Shown here: piece after piece, positions 57,061 through 64,000 of the stretch | Layout: each line of letters opens with the position of its first letter | How positions within the stretch are numbered: the stretch's first letter is position 1 | NCBI GenBank assembly: GCA_017517665.1 | Contig: JAFWYP010000033.1 | Coordinates: 1 to 64,000 of the forward strand | Direction of reading: 5' to 3' | From: Clostridia bacterium | Lineage (GTDB): Bacteria; Bacillota; Clostridia; Oscillospirales; Acutalibacteraceae | DNA: 64,000 bases | Position numbers and translations under genes: made by a program | Notes under the pieces: model-generated | Seen by the model: the letters and a program-made list of their open reading frames with translations, nothing else | Database searches by the model: none | What the model was told of the DNA's origin: nothing

Positions 57061-57333
57061 TTGATAAAAGGGGTCAACAGACAGGTTGTGGAAATCACGC
57101 AGACACAGTGTGAATATTTTGAAAGGGTGCTGTTTTTCATAAAACCCGAATATTCCGCAGTCAGCGAGGGAGATTTGAGAGAAAGGGCAAGTGAAATTGC
57201 GCAGAGTGCGGGAATGCCGCCTGCATCGCGGCTTCGCAGAAGCAGAATCCGTCTGGCACTGAGCATGAGTGCTGCCGCCTGTGTGGGAGCGTCAATCAGC
57301 GGAATAGTGTTTCTGCTGGTATCATTTTTCTGA
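57061..57333 (+). CDS. Small membrane-anchored protein of unknown function
   Basis: The 90-residue protein starts at TTG 57061 (AAGGGAG eight bases before); an in-frame GTG at 57043 forms part of this site. The N-terminus reads IKGVNRQVVEITQTQCEYFERVLFFIKPEY, shown in pieces, and the C-terminus has a hydrophobic segment (about 64-90, with SMSAAACVGASISGIVF). It is probably a tail-anchored protein. I do not know its function; similar short proteins are annotated in other Clostridia. The gene is on the strand opposite to nth and their last 12 bases overlap. It is the nearest gene downstream of the DnaA-box cluster. Confidence 0.65.
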   Translation: MIKGVNRQVVEITQTQCEYFERVLFFIKPEYSAVSEGDLRERASEIAQSAGMPPASRLRRSRIRLALSMSAAACVGASISGIVFLLVSFF

Positions 57334-57954
57334 ATAGTGGCTGCAAAAGCCGTTCATTACGCAACTTTCGCACTTCGGTCTGCCCGAGATGCAGGTTTCT
57401 CTGCCGTGCAGAACGCATCGGTGGCAGAAATCGTTGCTTTCTTCGGGTGGAAGAATATCACGAAGCTGCATTTCAACCTTAAACGGGTCTTTTGTTGAAA
57501 CAAGACCGAGAAGATTGGATATTCTGATCAGATGAGTATCGGCAACAACGGCAGGCTGACCGTAAACATCTCCCATGATGAGATTTGCGGTTTTTCTGCC
57601 GACACCCGGCAGGGAAGTCAGCTTTTCGAGTGTGTCGGGCACTTTGCCGTCATATTCTGCAATCATTTTTTGGCACATCCCGACGATATCCTTTGCCTTT
57701 GCTCTGAAAAATCCGCAGGAATGAATGAGGTTTTCAATATCCGATATATCCGCATTGGCAAAATCCTCAACGGTTTTGTATTTTTCAAAAAGTGCGGGTG
57801 TAACGAGATTAACTCTCGCATCTGTGCATTGAGCCGAAAGTCGGGTTGCGATTATAAGCTGTAAGGGATTTTCAGCATTGAGTGAGCAAATTGAATCAGG
57901 GTAGTTTTCCTTGAGCGCATTTACCGCGAGCAAGGCTTTTTCTTTTTTATCCAT
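57322..57954 (-). CDS. nth: Endonuclease III
   Basis: The 210-residue enzyme removes oxidised pyrimidines and cuts abasic sites. The helix-hairpin-helix SLPGVGRKTANLI (about 113-125) holds the catalytic Lys. VADTHLIRISNLLG (about 136-149) holds the Asp. A 4Fe-4S cluster is formed by CISGRPKCESCVMNGFC (about 188-204, C-x6-C-x2-C-x5-C). Length matches the family. It starts at ATG 57954 with GAGG close upstream. Its 3' end overlaps the small membrane-protein gene on the opposite strand. Confidence 0.96.
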   Translation of the reverse strand: MDKKEKALLAVNALKENYPDSICSLNAENPLQLIIATRLSAQCTDARVNLVTPALFEKYKTVEDFANADISDIENLIHSCGFFRAKAKDIVGMCQKMIAEYDGKVPDTLEKLTSLPGVGRKTANLIMGDVYGQPAVVADTHLIRISNLLGLVSTKDPFKVEMQLRDILPPEESNDFCHRCVLHGRETCISGRPKCESCVMNGFCSHYSEK

Positions 57955-58060
57955 AAGCGCCTCCGAATATTGTATAGCCTAATTATATAACATAGCTGAT
58001 GATTTTTGAAGAATAAATTTTAAATTAGTATGAATTTTTATTATTACCATATAAAAACAG

Positions 58061-58089
58061 TTGATTTTGAAATAAAATAATGTTAAAAT
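58061..58089 (+). promoter_or_regulatory. Promoter of the lipoprotein gene
   Basis: TTGATT (58061-58066), a 17-base spacer and TAAAAT (58084-58089), with GGGAGG before the ATG 58121. Confidence 0.65.
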
Positions 58090-58120
58090 TACAGTAACTA
58101 TAAAATGGGAGGATATCCTA

Positions 58121-60163
58121 ATGAAGAATAAATTCACCTCAAGACTTTGTGTGTTTATGTGCTTTATTCTCATTCTCTCAACATTTGCAGCCTGCAGTGT
58201 TAAGCAGAAGGTCACAGACACAACAACAGTCCCCACCATACCCAACAACGAATGGGCTCCCGGAATTGATACATATGTTCCCGTTGCCATCACGGATGTT
58301 GAGCTTGTTCAGCTCGTTTCCGAGGCTCTCGGCGATGAAGCAAGCGGCTTCAACGGCGATCTGAGCACCCTCACTCCCGAACAGCTCGAAAAGGTTGAAA
58401 ACCTTGCTGCTGATAAGGGTCTTGTTGTTGAGAAAGATGAAAACAATAATACTGTTATCAAGAAGGAAGATGTTCCTGCAACAAACATTACTCCCGAACA
58501 GTATACTCAGATTATGAATCAGGTTTCTGTTAAGGACCCCAACAACATCAGTCCCAGCGAATATGTTGAAATTTCAAAGGTTGCTGCAACAAACAATATG
58601 GTTGTTGTTACAAAACCCGGTTCAAGCCAGGTTGCTATCGTTAAGCCTGTGAGCACAACCAGACCTGCGCCGACTAATATAAACCCCAATCCCGTTAACC
58701 CCATTAATCCCACCCCCGGAACAGAGAAGAAAACCAATCCCATTGTTCTCAATACAACAAAGAAAACAACATCAATCTATGTTCCCCAGACTCCGGCTTA
58801 TGTTGCTTCAATGGGAACAACAAGAGCAGCTGTAGCAGGTCTTGAAGGCGACTGGACAGCTACCGCAGGAACTTCCTCAGGCTGCACATACTGGGATACA
58901 GAAGTTACGGCAGATGGCGGCACAGTAGCAGTCGGATTTACATATGAGTATATCGACGGTTCAATCAAGAACTATACATCGGCTATTATTTCAAAATATT
59001 CCGAAAAAGGCAAGCTTCAGTGGACGAAGATTATCGGTGGTACAGCCACAACAACTGATAAGGATAATCCGCAGCCCAGAGAAGCAAAAACAACATTTGA
59101 AAATGTTACTGTTCTCAGCGACGGAAGCATCATTGCCGTTGGTGAAACAAGAGCTGAAGACCTTGCACCCGCAAACGAATACAAGTGCCTTCAGACCGTT
59201 GAAGGTCTTGTTGTTAAATTCAACAGCAAGGGTGACATTGTATGGACAAAGCTTTACGGCGGAAGCAGAGGCGATATCCTTCATTCCGTACATTCAACTC
59301 CTGACGGCGGTTTTGTAATAGGCGGCAAATCAGAATCCTCCGATGCAGACCTTAAGGATCTTGGTACAAAGACAATAAAGGCATTTATTTTCAAGTGCGA
59401 TGCAAACGGAAATATTCAGTGGCGTCAGGCTTTGTCAGGTTCAAAGCATAATACAGTTGAGGACCTTGAAGTAAATCCCTCAGGCGAAGTTTTTGCGAAT
59501 ATCGCTACCTACAGCGGTGACGGTGAATTTGCATCAATCCCCGGAACGGCAAACACAAAGAGAACAACTGTTGTTGCCAAGTTCTCACCTACAGGCAATG
59601 TGCTCTGGAAGAATGCTTACTATGATTCAGGCGTAACCAACCTTTATGCAATGGAAATTGCACATGACGGCGGCGTTGTTATCGCAGGCAACTATTCTCT
59701 TTCTGCAAACGGAAACCGCGAAGGCACAACATTTGAAGGCATGAACAACGGCGGCACTCCCGGAACAATGGACGGTGCAATCATAAAGATTAACTCCAAC
59801 GGTACAACAGGCTGGATTACTCCTATAGTAGGATTTGAACATGACTTCGTAACAGGCATTGTTGCAATTCCCGGCGGATATGCGGTTTCAGGCTATACAA
59901 AGTCTACAAACAGAGATTTCAATGTTACAAACGTAGGCGATTTTGACGGCTTCGTTTATACTCTTTCTACTATGGGCAAGCTTAAATCCATTTACGGTTT
60001 TGGCGGTTCAATGACTGATAACCCCAGAGGAATCTGCTCTGACGGCAAAGTGCTTTATGTCTGCGGCTCAACAAACTCTTCTGACGGAGTATATTCAAAC
60101 GGTTCCGTAAAGAGCAACGGAGAGATTCCTGTATGCTTTATATCGCGCTATAAGGTTGGATAA
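58121..60163 (+). CDS. Large surface lipoprotein with propeller-like repeats
   Basis: The 680-residue protein has a signal peptide ending in a lipobox (STFAAC, Cys25). A Thr/Asn/Pro-rich region with VPTIPNN and NPVNPINPTP segments (about 175-220) follows. From about 240 to 680 a repeated motif of the type (G)DGGxVxVG/AG...F(S/N)xxGxxxW occurs about seven times (for example TPDGGFVIGG, AHDGGVVIAG, IPGGYAVSGYT). This is the signature of beta-propeller-like SBBP/delta-60 repeats. It is anchored outside the cell by lipid; the ligand is unknown. A paralogue or partner is not seen. Confidence 0.8.
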   Translation: MKNKFTSRLCVFMCFILILSTFAACSVKQKVTDTTTVPTIPNNEWAPGIDTYVPVAITDVELVQLVSEALGDEASGFNGDLSTLTPEQLEKVENLAADKGLVVEKDENNNTVIKKEDVPATNITPEQYTQIMNQVSVKDPNNISPSEYVEISKVAATNNMVVVTKPGSSQVAIVKPVSTTRPAPTNINPNPVNPINPTPGTEKKTNPIVLNTTKKTTSIYVPQTPAYVASMGTTRAAVAGLEGDWTATAGTSSGCTYWDTEVTADGGTVAVGFTYEYIDGSIKNYTSAIISKYSEKGKLQWTKIIGGTATTTDKDNPQPREAKTTFENVTVLSDGSIIAVGETRAEDLAPANEYKCLQTVEGLVVKFNSKGDIVWTKLYGGSRGDILHSVHSTPDGGFVIGGKSESSDADLKDLGTKTIKAFIFKCDANGNIQWRQALSGSKHNTVEDLEVNPSGEVFANIATYSGDGEFASIPGTANTKRTTVVAKFSPTGNVLWKNAYYDSGVTNLYAMEIAHDGGVVIAGNYSLSANGNREGTTFEGMNNGGTPGTMDGAIIKINSNGTTGWITPIVGFEHDFVTGIVAIPGGYAVSGYTKSTNRDFNVTNVGDFDGFVYTLSTMGKLKSIYGFGGSMTDNPRGICSDGKVLYVCGSTNSSDGVYSNGSVKSNGEIPVCFISRYKVG

Positions 60164-60177
60164 TTAAATAATTGATT

Positions 60178-60216
60178 AAAGCTTGCATGGATGGGTAATC
60201 CGTGCAAGCTTTTTTG
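60178..60216 (+). terminator. Terminator after the lipoprotein gene
   Basis: The stem AAGCTTGCA-T-GGAT / ATCC-G-TGCAAGCTT has a U run TTTTTG. Confidence 0.85.
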
Positions 60217-60230
60217 TTTGAGGTGTTATT

Positions 60231-60270
60231 TAAAAAAGAAAAAATCCGTCCTGCCGAAACAGAACGGATT
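60231..60270 (-). terminator. Terminator after rplL
   Basis: The stem AATCCGTTCTG/CAGGACGGATT (60243-60270, one G-U pair) is followed on the minus strand by TTTTTCTTTTTTA. It ends the ribosomal transcript 20 bases past rplL, and no rpoB follows. Confidence 0.85.
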
Positions 60271-60289
60271 GATTTTGGTGAAAATTAAC

Positions 60290-60679
60290 TTATTTAATTT
60301 CAACCTTTGCGCCAACTTCTTCAAGCTTAGCCTTAGCAGCTTCAGCGTCTTCCTTGGAAACGCCTTCCTTGAGAGCCTTGGGAGCGCTGTCAACAGCAGC
60401 CTTAGCTTCTGCAAGGCCGAGACCTGTGAGCTCACGAACAACCTTGATAACCTTAATCTTTTCTGCGCCAACTTCAGCGAGGATAACGTCAAATTCTGTC
60501 TTTTCTTCTGCTGCTGCAGCTGCTTCTGCGGGAGCTGCTACTGCAACTGCTGCTGCTGCTGATACGCCGAATTCTTCTTCTACTGCATGTACGAGCTCTG
60601 AGAGTTCAAGTACTGTAAGTTCTTTGATTGTTTCAATCATTGCTGCAATCTTTTCTGATGCCATTTTATTTTCCTCCAA
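60290..60679 (-). CDS. rplL: 50S ribosomal protein L7/L12
   Basis: The 129-residue stalk protein has an N-terminal dimerisation region (about 1-35), an Ala-rich hinge (about 36-58, [21 protein letters not shown], in part) and the C-terminal factor-binding domain (about 60-129). That domain contains [20 protein letters not shown] and [18 protein letters not shown], shown here in parts. It binds initiation, elongation and release factors. It follows rplJ by 28 bases in the usual order, but the next gene downstream is not rpoB. Confidence 0.97.
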   Translation of the reverse strand: MEENKMASEKIAAMIETIKELTVLELSELVHAVEEEFGVSAAAAVAVAAPAEAAAAAEEKTEFDVILAEVGAEKIKVIKVVRELTGLGLAEAKAAVDSAPKALKEGVSKEDAEAAKAKLEEVGAKVEIK

Positions 60680-60707
60680 TTTGTTAAATGATTTTTAGTT
60701 TAAAAAA

Positions 60708-61241
60708 TTATGCTTCTGCGGGTGCTTCTTCAGCTGCTGCAGGAGCTTCGCCGCTCTTGTCAACGATAGCCTGGATAGCACGGGCGAATGATGCGATGGG
60801 TGCGTTGAATGCGTTGCAAACTGTTGCAAGAAGGATATCTCTTGTGGGAAGTTTTGCAAGCGAGTCGATAGTTGCTGTGTCAACAACCTTACCGTCAAGA
60901 TAACCGCTCTTTACGGAGAAGTTCTTGTGTGTATCAGCAAACTTTGAAAGGATTCTTGCTGCTGCTGTGTGGTCATCGGGGCTGATAGCAATAGCTGTTG
61001 TGCCTTCGAGAACTTCACAGATATCGTCGAGACCAACGTTCTTTGCAGCGAGACCGAGAAGTGTGTTCTTAACTACTGTGTACTTGATGCCTGCTTCACG
61101 AAGTTCCTTACGAAGCTTTGTGTCGTCAGCAACGTTGATACCCTTATAGTCAACGATAACACCTGCTACAGAATTCTGAATCTGCTCTGTGAGGTCAGCA
61201 ACGATTTGCTTTTTCTGTTCCAAAACCTTTGCGCTGGGCAT
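60708..61241 (-). CDS. rplJ: 50S ribosomal protein L10
   Basis: The 177-residue protein links L7/L12 dimers to 23S rRNA. It begins PSAKVLEQKKQIVADLTEQIQ and shows VIVDYKGINVADDTKLRKELRE (parts) near 32-55 and VKNTLLGLAAKN near 60-71. The Ala/Glu-rich C-terminus ends EEAPAEA. The start ATG 61241 has GGAGGTG ahead; a GTG nine bases upstream is part of that site. It has its own promoter and an L10 leader, which allow autoregulation of the stalk proteins separately from rplK-rplA. Confidence 0.96.
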   Translation of the reverse strand: MPSAKVLEQKKQIVADLTEQIQNSVAGVIVDYKGINVADDTKLRKELREAGIKYTVVKNTLLGLAAKNVGLDDICEVLEGTTAIAISPDDHTAAARILSKFADTHKNFSVKSGYLDGKVVDTATIDSLAKLPTRDILLATVCNAFNAPIASFARAIQAIVDKSGEAPAAAEEAPAEA

Positions 61242-61254
61242 GTATTTCACCTCC

Positions 61255-61410
61255 GTGGGTTTATTACAAAATTTAAAGCCCTTTCCGCTTCTGCAGAAAG
61301 GGCATGAACATACATAATTCAGCTATTAGCTTTTGTATGCATCCTCTCTCGGCAGGCGGTTAAATAACCTTTATGCGAAAAGCACCTGCTGTCTTAAAAA
61401 GAACAGCTTA
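61255..61410 (-). ncRNA. L10 ribosomal leader with attenuator
   Basis: The leader between promoter and rplJ contains the L10-leader core AGACAGCAGGTGC and CCTGCCGAG, which pair across a loop region and are conserved in Firmicutes. A terminator-like hairpin GCCCTTTC/GGAAAGGGC (61278-61303) with an A/T tail lies just upstream of rplJ. L10(L12)4 binding to such leaders represses rplJL. The exact limits are approximate. Confidence 0.8.
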
Positions 61411-61413
61411 AAT

Positions 61414-61442
61414 ATAATAGCACAATAAATTGCGCTTGTCAA
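61414..61442 (-). promoter_or_regulatory. Promoter of rplJ-rplL
   Basis: TTGACA (61437-61442), a 17-base spacer and TATTAT (61414-61419) on the minus strand start the rplJL transcript in the gap after rplA. Confidence 0.85.
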
Positions 61443-61450
61443 GCATTTTT

Positions 61451-62161
61451 TTATGCTTCTACTACTGCAGTACCAACCTTGTTGGGGTTAACCTTGATGC
61501 CGGGGCCCATTGTGGTTGCGAGTACGCAGGAACGGATGTACTGACCCTTTGCAGCAGCGGGCTTAGCCTTGATGATAGCGTCGAGGAGAGTGTTGAAGTT
61601 CTCAGCGAGCTTTTCAGGACCAAAGGAAACCTTGCCGATGGGGCAGTGGATGATGTTTGTTTTGTCAAGACGGTATTCAATCTTACCTGCCTTAGCTTCT
61701 TCAACAGCCTTTGCAACGTCAGGTGTAACTGTACCTGACTTGGGGCTGGGCATAAGACCGCGGGGACCGAGAACCTTACCGAGACGACCAACGAGACCCA
61801 TCATGTTGGGTGCTGCGATACATACGTCGAAATCCATGAAGCCTTCGCCCTGGATTCTTGCAACAAGGTCTTCAGCGCCAACTACTTCTGCGCCTGCAGC
61901 AGCTGCTGCGTCAGCATCTGCGCCCTTAGCAAAAACTGCTACTCTTACTGTACGGCCTGTTCCGTTGGGGAGAACTACAGCGCCGCGGACCTGCTGGTCA
62001 GCATGACGTGAGTCAACACCAAGACGAACGTGTACTTCAACTGTTTCATCGAACTTTGCACTTGCAGTCTTAACAGCGAGCTCAAGTGCAGCGTCGGTAT
62101 CATAGAGTGTTGCTCTTTCAACGAGCTTTGCACTCTCATTATATTTTTTTCCGTGTTTCAT
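61451..62161 (-). CDS. rplA: 50S ribosomal protein L1
   Basis: The 236-residue protein binds the L1 stalk of 23S rRNA. It has [16 protein letters not shown] near the start, [25 protein letters not shown] (parts, about 46-70), [27 protein letters not shown] (parts, about 122-150) and [17 protein letters not shown] (about 171-187). In many bacteria L1 represses its own operon by binding the rplK leader. The leader of rplA here has a TGTGGGAGG...ACCACA motif shared with the rplK leader. The gap to rplK is 58 bases. Confidence 0.97.
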   Translation of the reverse strand: MKHGKKYNESAKLVERATLYDTDAALELAVKTASAKFDETVEVHVRLGVDSRHADQQVRGAVVLPNGTGRTVRVAVFAKGADADAAAAAGAEVVGAEDLVARIQGEGFMDFDVCIAAPNMMGLVGRLGKVLGPRGLMPSPKSGTVTPDVAKAVEEAKAGKIEYRLDKTNIIHCPIGKVSFGPEKLAENFNTLLDAIIKAKPAAAKGQYIRSCVLATTMGPGIKVNPNKVGTAVVEA

Positions 62162-62183
62162 GTTAATTAATTCCTCCCAAAGA

Positions 62184-62211
62184 TGTGGTTAATCGGATTT
62201 TTCCTCCCACA
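62184..62211 (-). promoter_or_regulatory. Candidate L1-binding motif before rplA
   Basis: On the minus strand TGTGGGAGGA...ATCCG...TTAACCACA spans 62211-62184 and can pair TGTGG with CCACA. It precedes the rplA ribosome site and resembles the motif before rplK (62665-62701). L1 autoregulatory sites have this general form. Confidence 0.5.
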
Positions 62212-62219
62212 GTTTGCAA

Positions 62220-62645
62220 TCAGTCAGTTACTGTAACGCCCATTGAACGAGCTGTGCCTGCGATCATGCTCATAGCTGTTTCAACGGAAGCAGCGTTGAG
62301 GTCGGGCATCTTCTGCTCAGCAATCTTGCGAACCTGTTCCTGAGAAATTGTTGCAACCTTGGTCTTGTTGGGAACGCCCGAACCGCTTTCAATACCGCAA
62401 GCCTTCTTGATAAGTACTGCTGCGGGCGGGGTCTTTGTGATGAAGCTGAATGTACGGTCAGCGTAAACAGTGATAACAACAGGGATGATAAGACCCATGT
62501 CGTTCTTTGTGCGCTCATTGAATTCCTTTGTGAAAGCCATAATGTTAACGCCGTGCTGACCGAGAGCAGGACCTACAGGGGGAGCGGGTGTTGCCTTACC
62601 TGCGGGAATCTGCAACTTAATTAAGCCAACTACTTTCTGTGCCAT
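62220..62645 (-). CDS. rplK: 50S ribosomal protein L11
   Basis: The 141-residue protein has the full family sequence: [35 protein letters not shown] (in parts, 2-35), [29 protein letters not shown] (parts) and [10 protein letters not shown] at the C-terminus. L11 binds the GTPase-associated region of 23S rRNA and is needed for the stringent factor. ATG 62645 is chosen because GGAGG lies just upstream; the frame continues upstream without a ribosome site. It is followed by rplA 58 bases downstream. Confidence 0.97.
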   Translation of the reverse strand: MAQKVVGLIKLQIPAGKATPAPPVGPALGQHGVNIMAFTKEFNERTKNDMGLIIPVVITVYADRTFSFITKTPPAAVLIKKACGIESGSGVPNKTKVATISQEQVRKIAEQKMPDLNAASVETAMSMIAGTARSMGVTVTD

Positions 62646-62664
62646 AATTAAAACCTCCATAAAT

Positions 62665-62701
62665 TGTGGTAAATTGCGGAGTTCTTCAAACTCCTCCCAC
62701 G
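62665..62701 (-). promoter_or_regulatory. Candidate L1-binding motif in the rplK leader
   Basis: On the minus strand GTGGGAGGA...ACTCCG...TTTACCAC spans 62701-62665; its ends pair and an inner hairpin GGAGTT/AACTCC lies between. The same pattern recurs before rplA. Further hairpins (CCCGTC/GACGCGGG) lie just upstream at 62703-62730. Confidence 0.5.
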
Positions 62702-62775
62702 AAGCCCGCGTCAAATTGACGGGACTGCGCAAAAAGCGCTAAATTTGAAAGGGATTAACCCTCAAATTACCGTGA

Positions 62776-63324
62776 TTATTCGGCAAGCTCAACCTGGTCA
62801 AGCTCAAGCTCAACAGTTGTCTGTTTGCCAAAGAGTGCGGAAACCGTAACTTTAACAACATTGTTGTCAACGTCGATTTCTTCAACAATACCGCTGAAGC
62901 CGTCGAAAATTTCATCAATGATGTTGACGGTATCGCCAACGCTGTAAGAAACTTCAACGCTTCTCTTCTCGACTCCGAGCCTGATAACTTCTTCATCGGT
63001 AAGAGGTATTGCCTTGTTTTCAGGACCAACGAACCCTGTAACGCCTCTGGTGTTACGGATAAGGAGCCATGTTTCGTCGCTCATCTTGGGACGGTTGTCC
63101 TTATCGGGTGAAACTGCAACCTTAACGAGAACATATCCGGGGAAAAGCTTGCGCTCAACCTCTTTCTTTTTCTCAACATCGGTTACGATTTCAGTCGGGA
63201 TTTTGACCTCTAAAATCTGGTCCTGCATTCTGCGGTTTTCAACCATTTTTTCAATATTGGTTGCAACCTTGTTTTCATAACCCGAATAGGTATGAACTAC
63301 ATACCATCTTGTGTCGATAGACAT
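62776..63324 (-). CDS. nusG: Transcription termination/antitermination factor NusG
   Basis: The 182-residue protein has the NGN domain (RWYVVHTYSGYENKVATNIE near the start; KLFPGYVLVKVA about 59-70; NTRGVTGFVG about 91-100). The C-terminal KOW domain (about 125-182; GDTVNIIDEIFDGFSGIVEEI in part) follows. NusG binds RNA polymerase and affects pausing, Rho and ribosome coupling. It lies between secE and rplK, the standard order in Firmicutes. The ATG at 63324 has AGGAGG upstream. Confidence 0.97.
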   Translation of the reverse strand: MSIDTRWYVVHTYSGYENKVATNIEKMVENRRMQDQILEVKIPTEIVTDVEKKKEVERKLFPGYVLVKVAVSPDKDNRPKMSDETWLLIRNTRGVTGFVGPENKAIPLTDEEVIRLGVEKRSVEVSYSVGDTVNIIDEIFDGFSGIVEEIDVDNNVVKVTVSALFGKQTTVELELDQVELAE

Positions 63325-63340
63325 TCGGAAACCTCCTGTC

Positions 63341-63751
63341 TCAGCGAATGAAATTAATCATTCCTGCAACGTGAGTGTGATCACCGTGGTCAGCAACAGC
63401 ATTTGCAACTGTTGTAGCAACTTCGGCAACGTTTGTTGTGTCAGCCTTGCCTACTGATTCAGCAGCTCTTTCGAGAAGTGAAAGAACGAGAGCAAGAAGC
63501 TGGTCAACAGCAAAAATTGCAAGTGCGCAGATAAGAACTACTACGAGAACAACTGCGGTTGACTTCAAGACGGTTTTTGCATCGGGCCAAACAATCTTCT
63601 TTGTTTCGCCTTTGATGTCTTTACAGAACTTTTTGATTGCCTTGCCGGCTCTTACGAAAATATTTCCGTTGGGGTTAGCAGGCTTTTTTTCCTTCTGCTT
63701 TTCAGCGGCGGCAACCTTTTCTGCTGCTTGGGAAACTTCCTTTTTAGCCAT
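63341..63751 (-). CDS. secE: Preprotein translocase subunit SecE with C-terminal extension
   Basis: The 136-residue protein is a subunit of the SecYEG channel. An N-terminal Lys/Ala-rich region (about 1-30) precedes the conserved amphipathic helix (KAIKKFCKDIKGETKKIVWPDAKTVLKST, in parts, about 37-65) and one membrane helix (about 66-93). Most Firmicute SecE proteins end soon after this helix (60-80 residues). Here about 43 more residues follow, ending HGDHTHVAGMINFIR, with a His/Asp cluster. The upstream gene is rpmG and nusG is 16 bases downstream. The function of the extension is unknown. Confidence 0.92.
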   Translation of the reverse strand: MAKKEVSQAAEKVAAAEKQKEKKPANPNGNIFVRAGKAIKKFCKDIKGETKKIVWPDAKTVLKSTAVVLVVVLICALAIFAVDQLLALVLSLLERAAESVGKADTTNVAEVATTVANAVADHGDHTHVAGMINFIR

Positions 63752-63772
63752 AGGTTAAATCCTCCCGCTTAA

Positions 63773-63937
63773 TTATTTGGTTTCTTTGTGGAGAGTATGC
63801 TTCCTGCAAAAACGGCAGTACTTGTTCATCTCCAGTCTGTCGGGTGTGTTCTGCTTGTTTTTCATTGTGTTGTAATTGCGCTGTTTGCATTCGGTGCAAG
63901 AAAGTGTGATTTTTACTCTTTTACCGTTAGCAGCCAT
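63773..63937 (-). CDS. rpmG: 50S ribosomal protein L33
   Basis: The 54-residue product reads from ATG 63935-63937 to TAA 63773-63775. It starts [14 protein letters not shown] and contains two CxxC zinc pairs, CTEC (14-17) and CRFC (41-44), so it is the zinc-binding C+ form. L33 lies in the large subunit near the E site. GGAGGTG lies upstream. It heads the visible part of the rpmG-secE-nusG-rplKAJL cluster; what precedes it (63938-64000) shows no complete gene. Confidence 0.95.
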   Translation of the reverse strand: MAANGKRVKITLSCTECKQRNYNTMKNKQNTPDRLEMNKYCRFCRKHTLHKETK

Positions 63938-64000
63938 GTGCGGCACCTCCATTTTGGAATATTTAGCCCTGTGTATCGGGTCTATCAGGCAACCTGAAAC

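Overview
The window is chromosomal DNA of an anaerobic Clostridia-type Firmicute, most likely an uncultured gut member of the Oscillospirales/Ruminococcaceae. This is inferred from gene content and signals: a trimeric electron-bifurcating type [FeFe] hydrogenase operon, YlmH, YwiB, a YtvI-type permease, an MntP exporter, sigma-A type TTGACA/TATAAT promoters with strong AGGAGG ribosome sites, and intrinsic terminators after most transcription units. No prophage, transposase, CRISPR array, rRNA or tRNA gene was found. One short MITE-like repeat was found.

Layout. 1-9.5 kb: the 3' end of L-fucose isomerase, then minus-strand genes for a small unknown protein, an EF-G paralogue, hemolysin III-YlmH, PNPase and S15 (pnp and S15 both with structured leaders), and a secreted Big-domain protein. 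9.6-12.7 kb: an RNA m5U methyltransferase, a NimA-like flavoprotein and a PI-PLC-type phospholipase. 12.9-21.2 kb: a ten-gene hydrogenase operon. HydC comes first and HydB-HydA last; between them lie two DRTGG proteins, two stand-alone HATPase proteins, a sensory-type [FeFe] hydrogenase homologue, a PHP phosphoesterase and a thioredoxin-like 2Fe-2S protein. 21.2-32.8 kb (minus): SerA-SerC, AspS-HisS, methylglyoxal synthase, GyrA-GyrB and an unknown protein. 33-39.2 kb: Ddl-YwiB-ArgS, a PutP symporter, and a TetR-MntP pair.

39.4-48.2 kb is a purine operon, purE-purF-like-purM-purN-purD-purL. Its PurF homologue keeps the phosphoribosyltransferase site and the Fe-S ligands but lacks the N-terminal glutaminase cysteine and most of the glutaminase motifs. 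An inverted-repeat element between purN and purD supplies the end of purN. 48.3-53.3 kb: an XRE regulator, a YtvI permease, and homoserine dehydrogenase-aspartokinase. 53.3-57.9 kb: cell-surface proteins of unknown role, two DNA-repair glycosylases (OGG and Nth), and a 370-bp gap with a cluster of DnaA-box-like 9-mers. 58-60.2 kb: a propeller-like lipoprotein. 60.2-64 kb (minus): rpmG-secE-nusG-rplK-rplA-rplJ-rplL. This cluster ends in a terminator instead of continuing into rpoB, and it carries an L10 leader and two similar L1-type leader motifs.

The points most worth following are the PurF-like protein without its nucleophile, the signalling module inside the hydrogenase operon, the DnaA-box cluster away from dnaA, the long hairpin in the pnp leader, and the structured RNA-like sequence at 11.7 kb.
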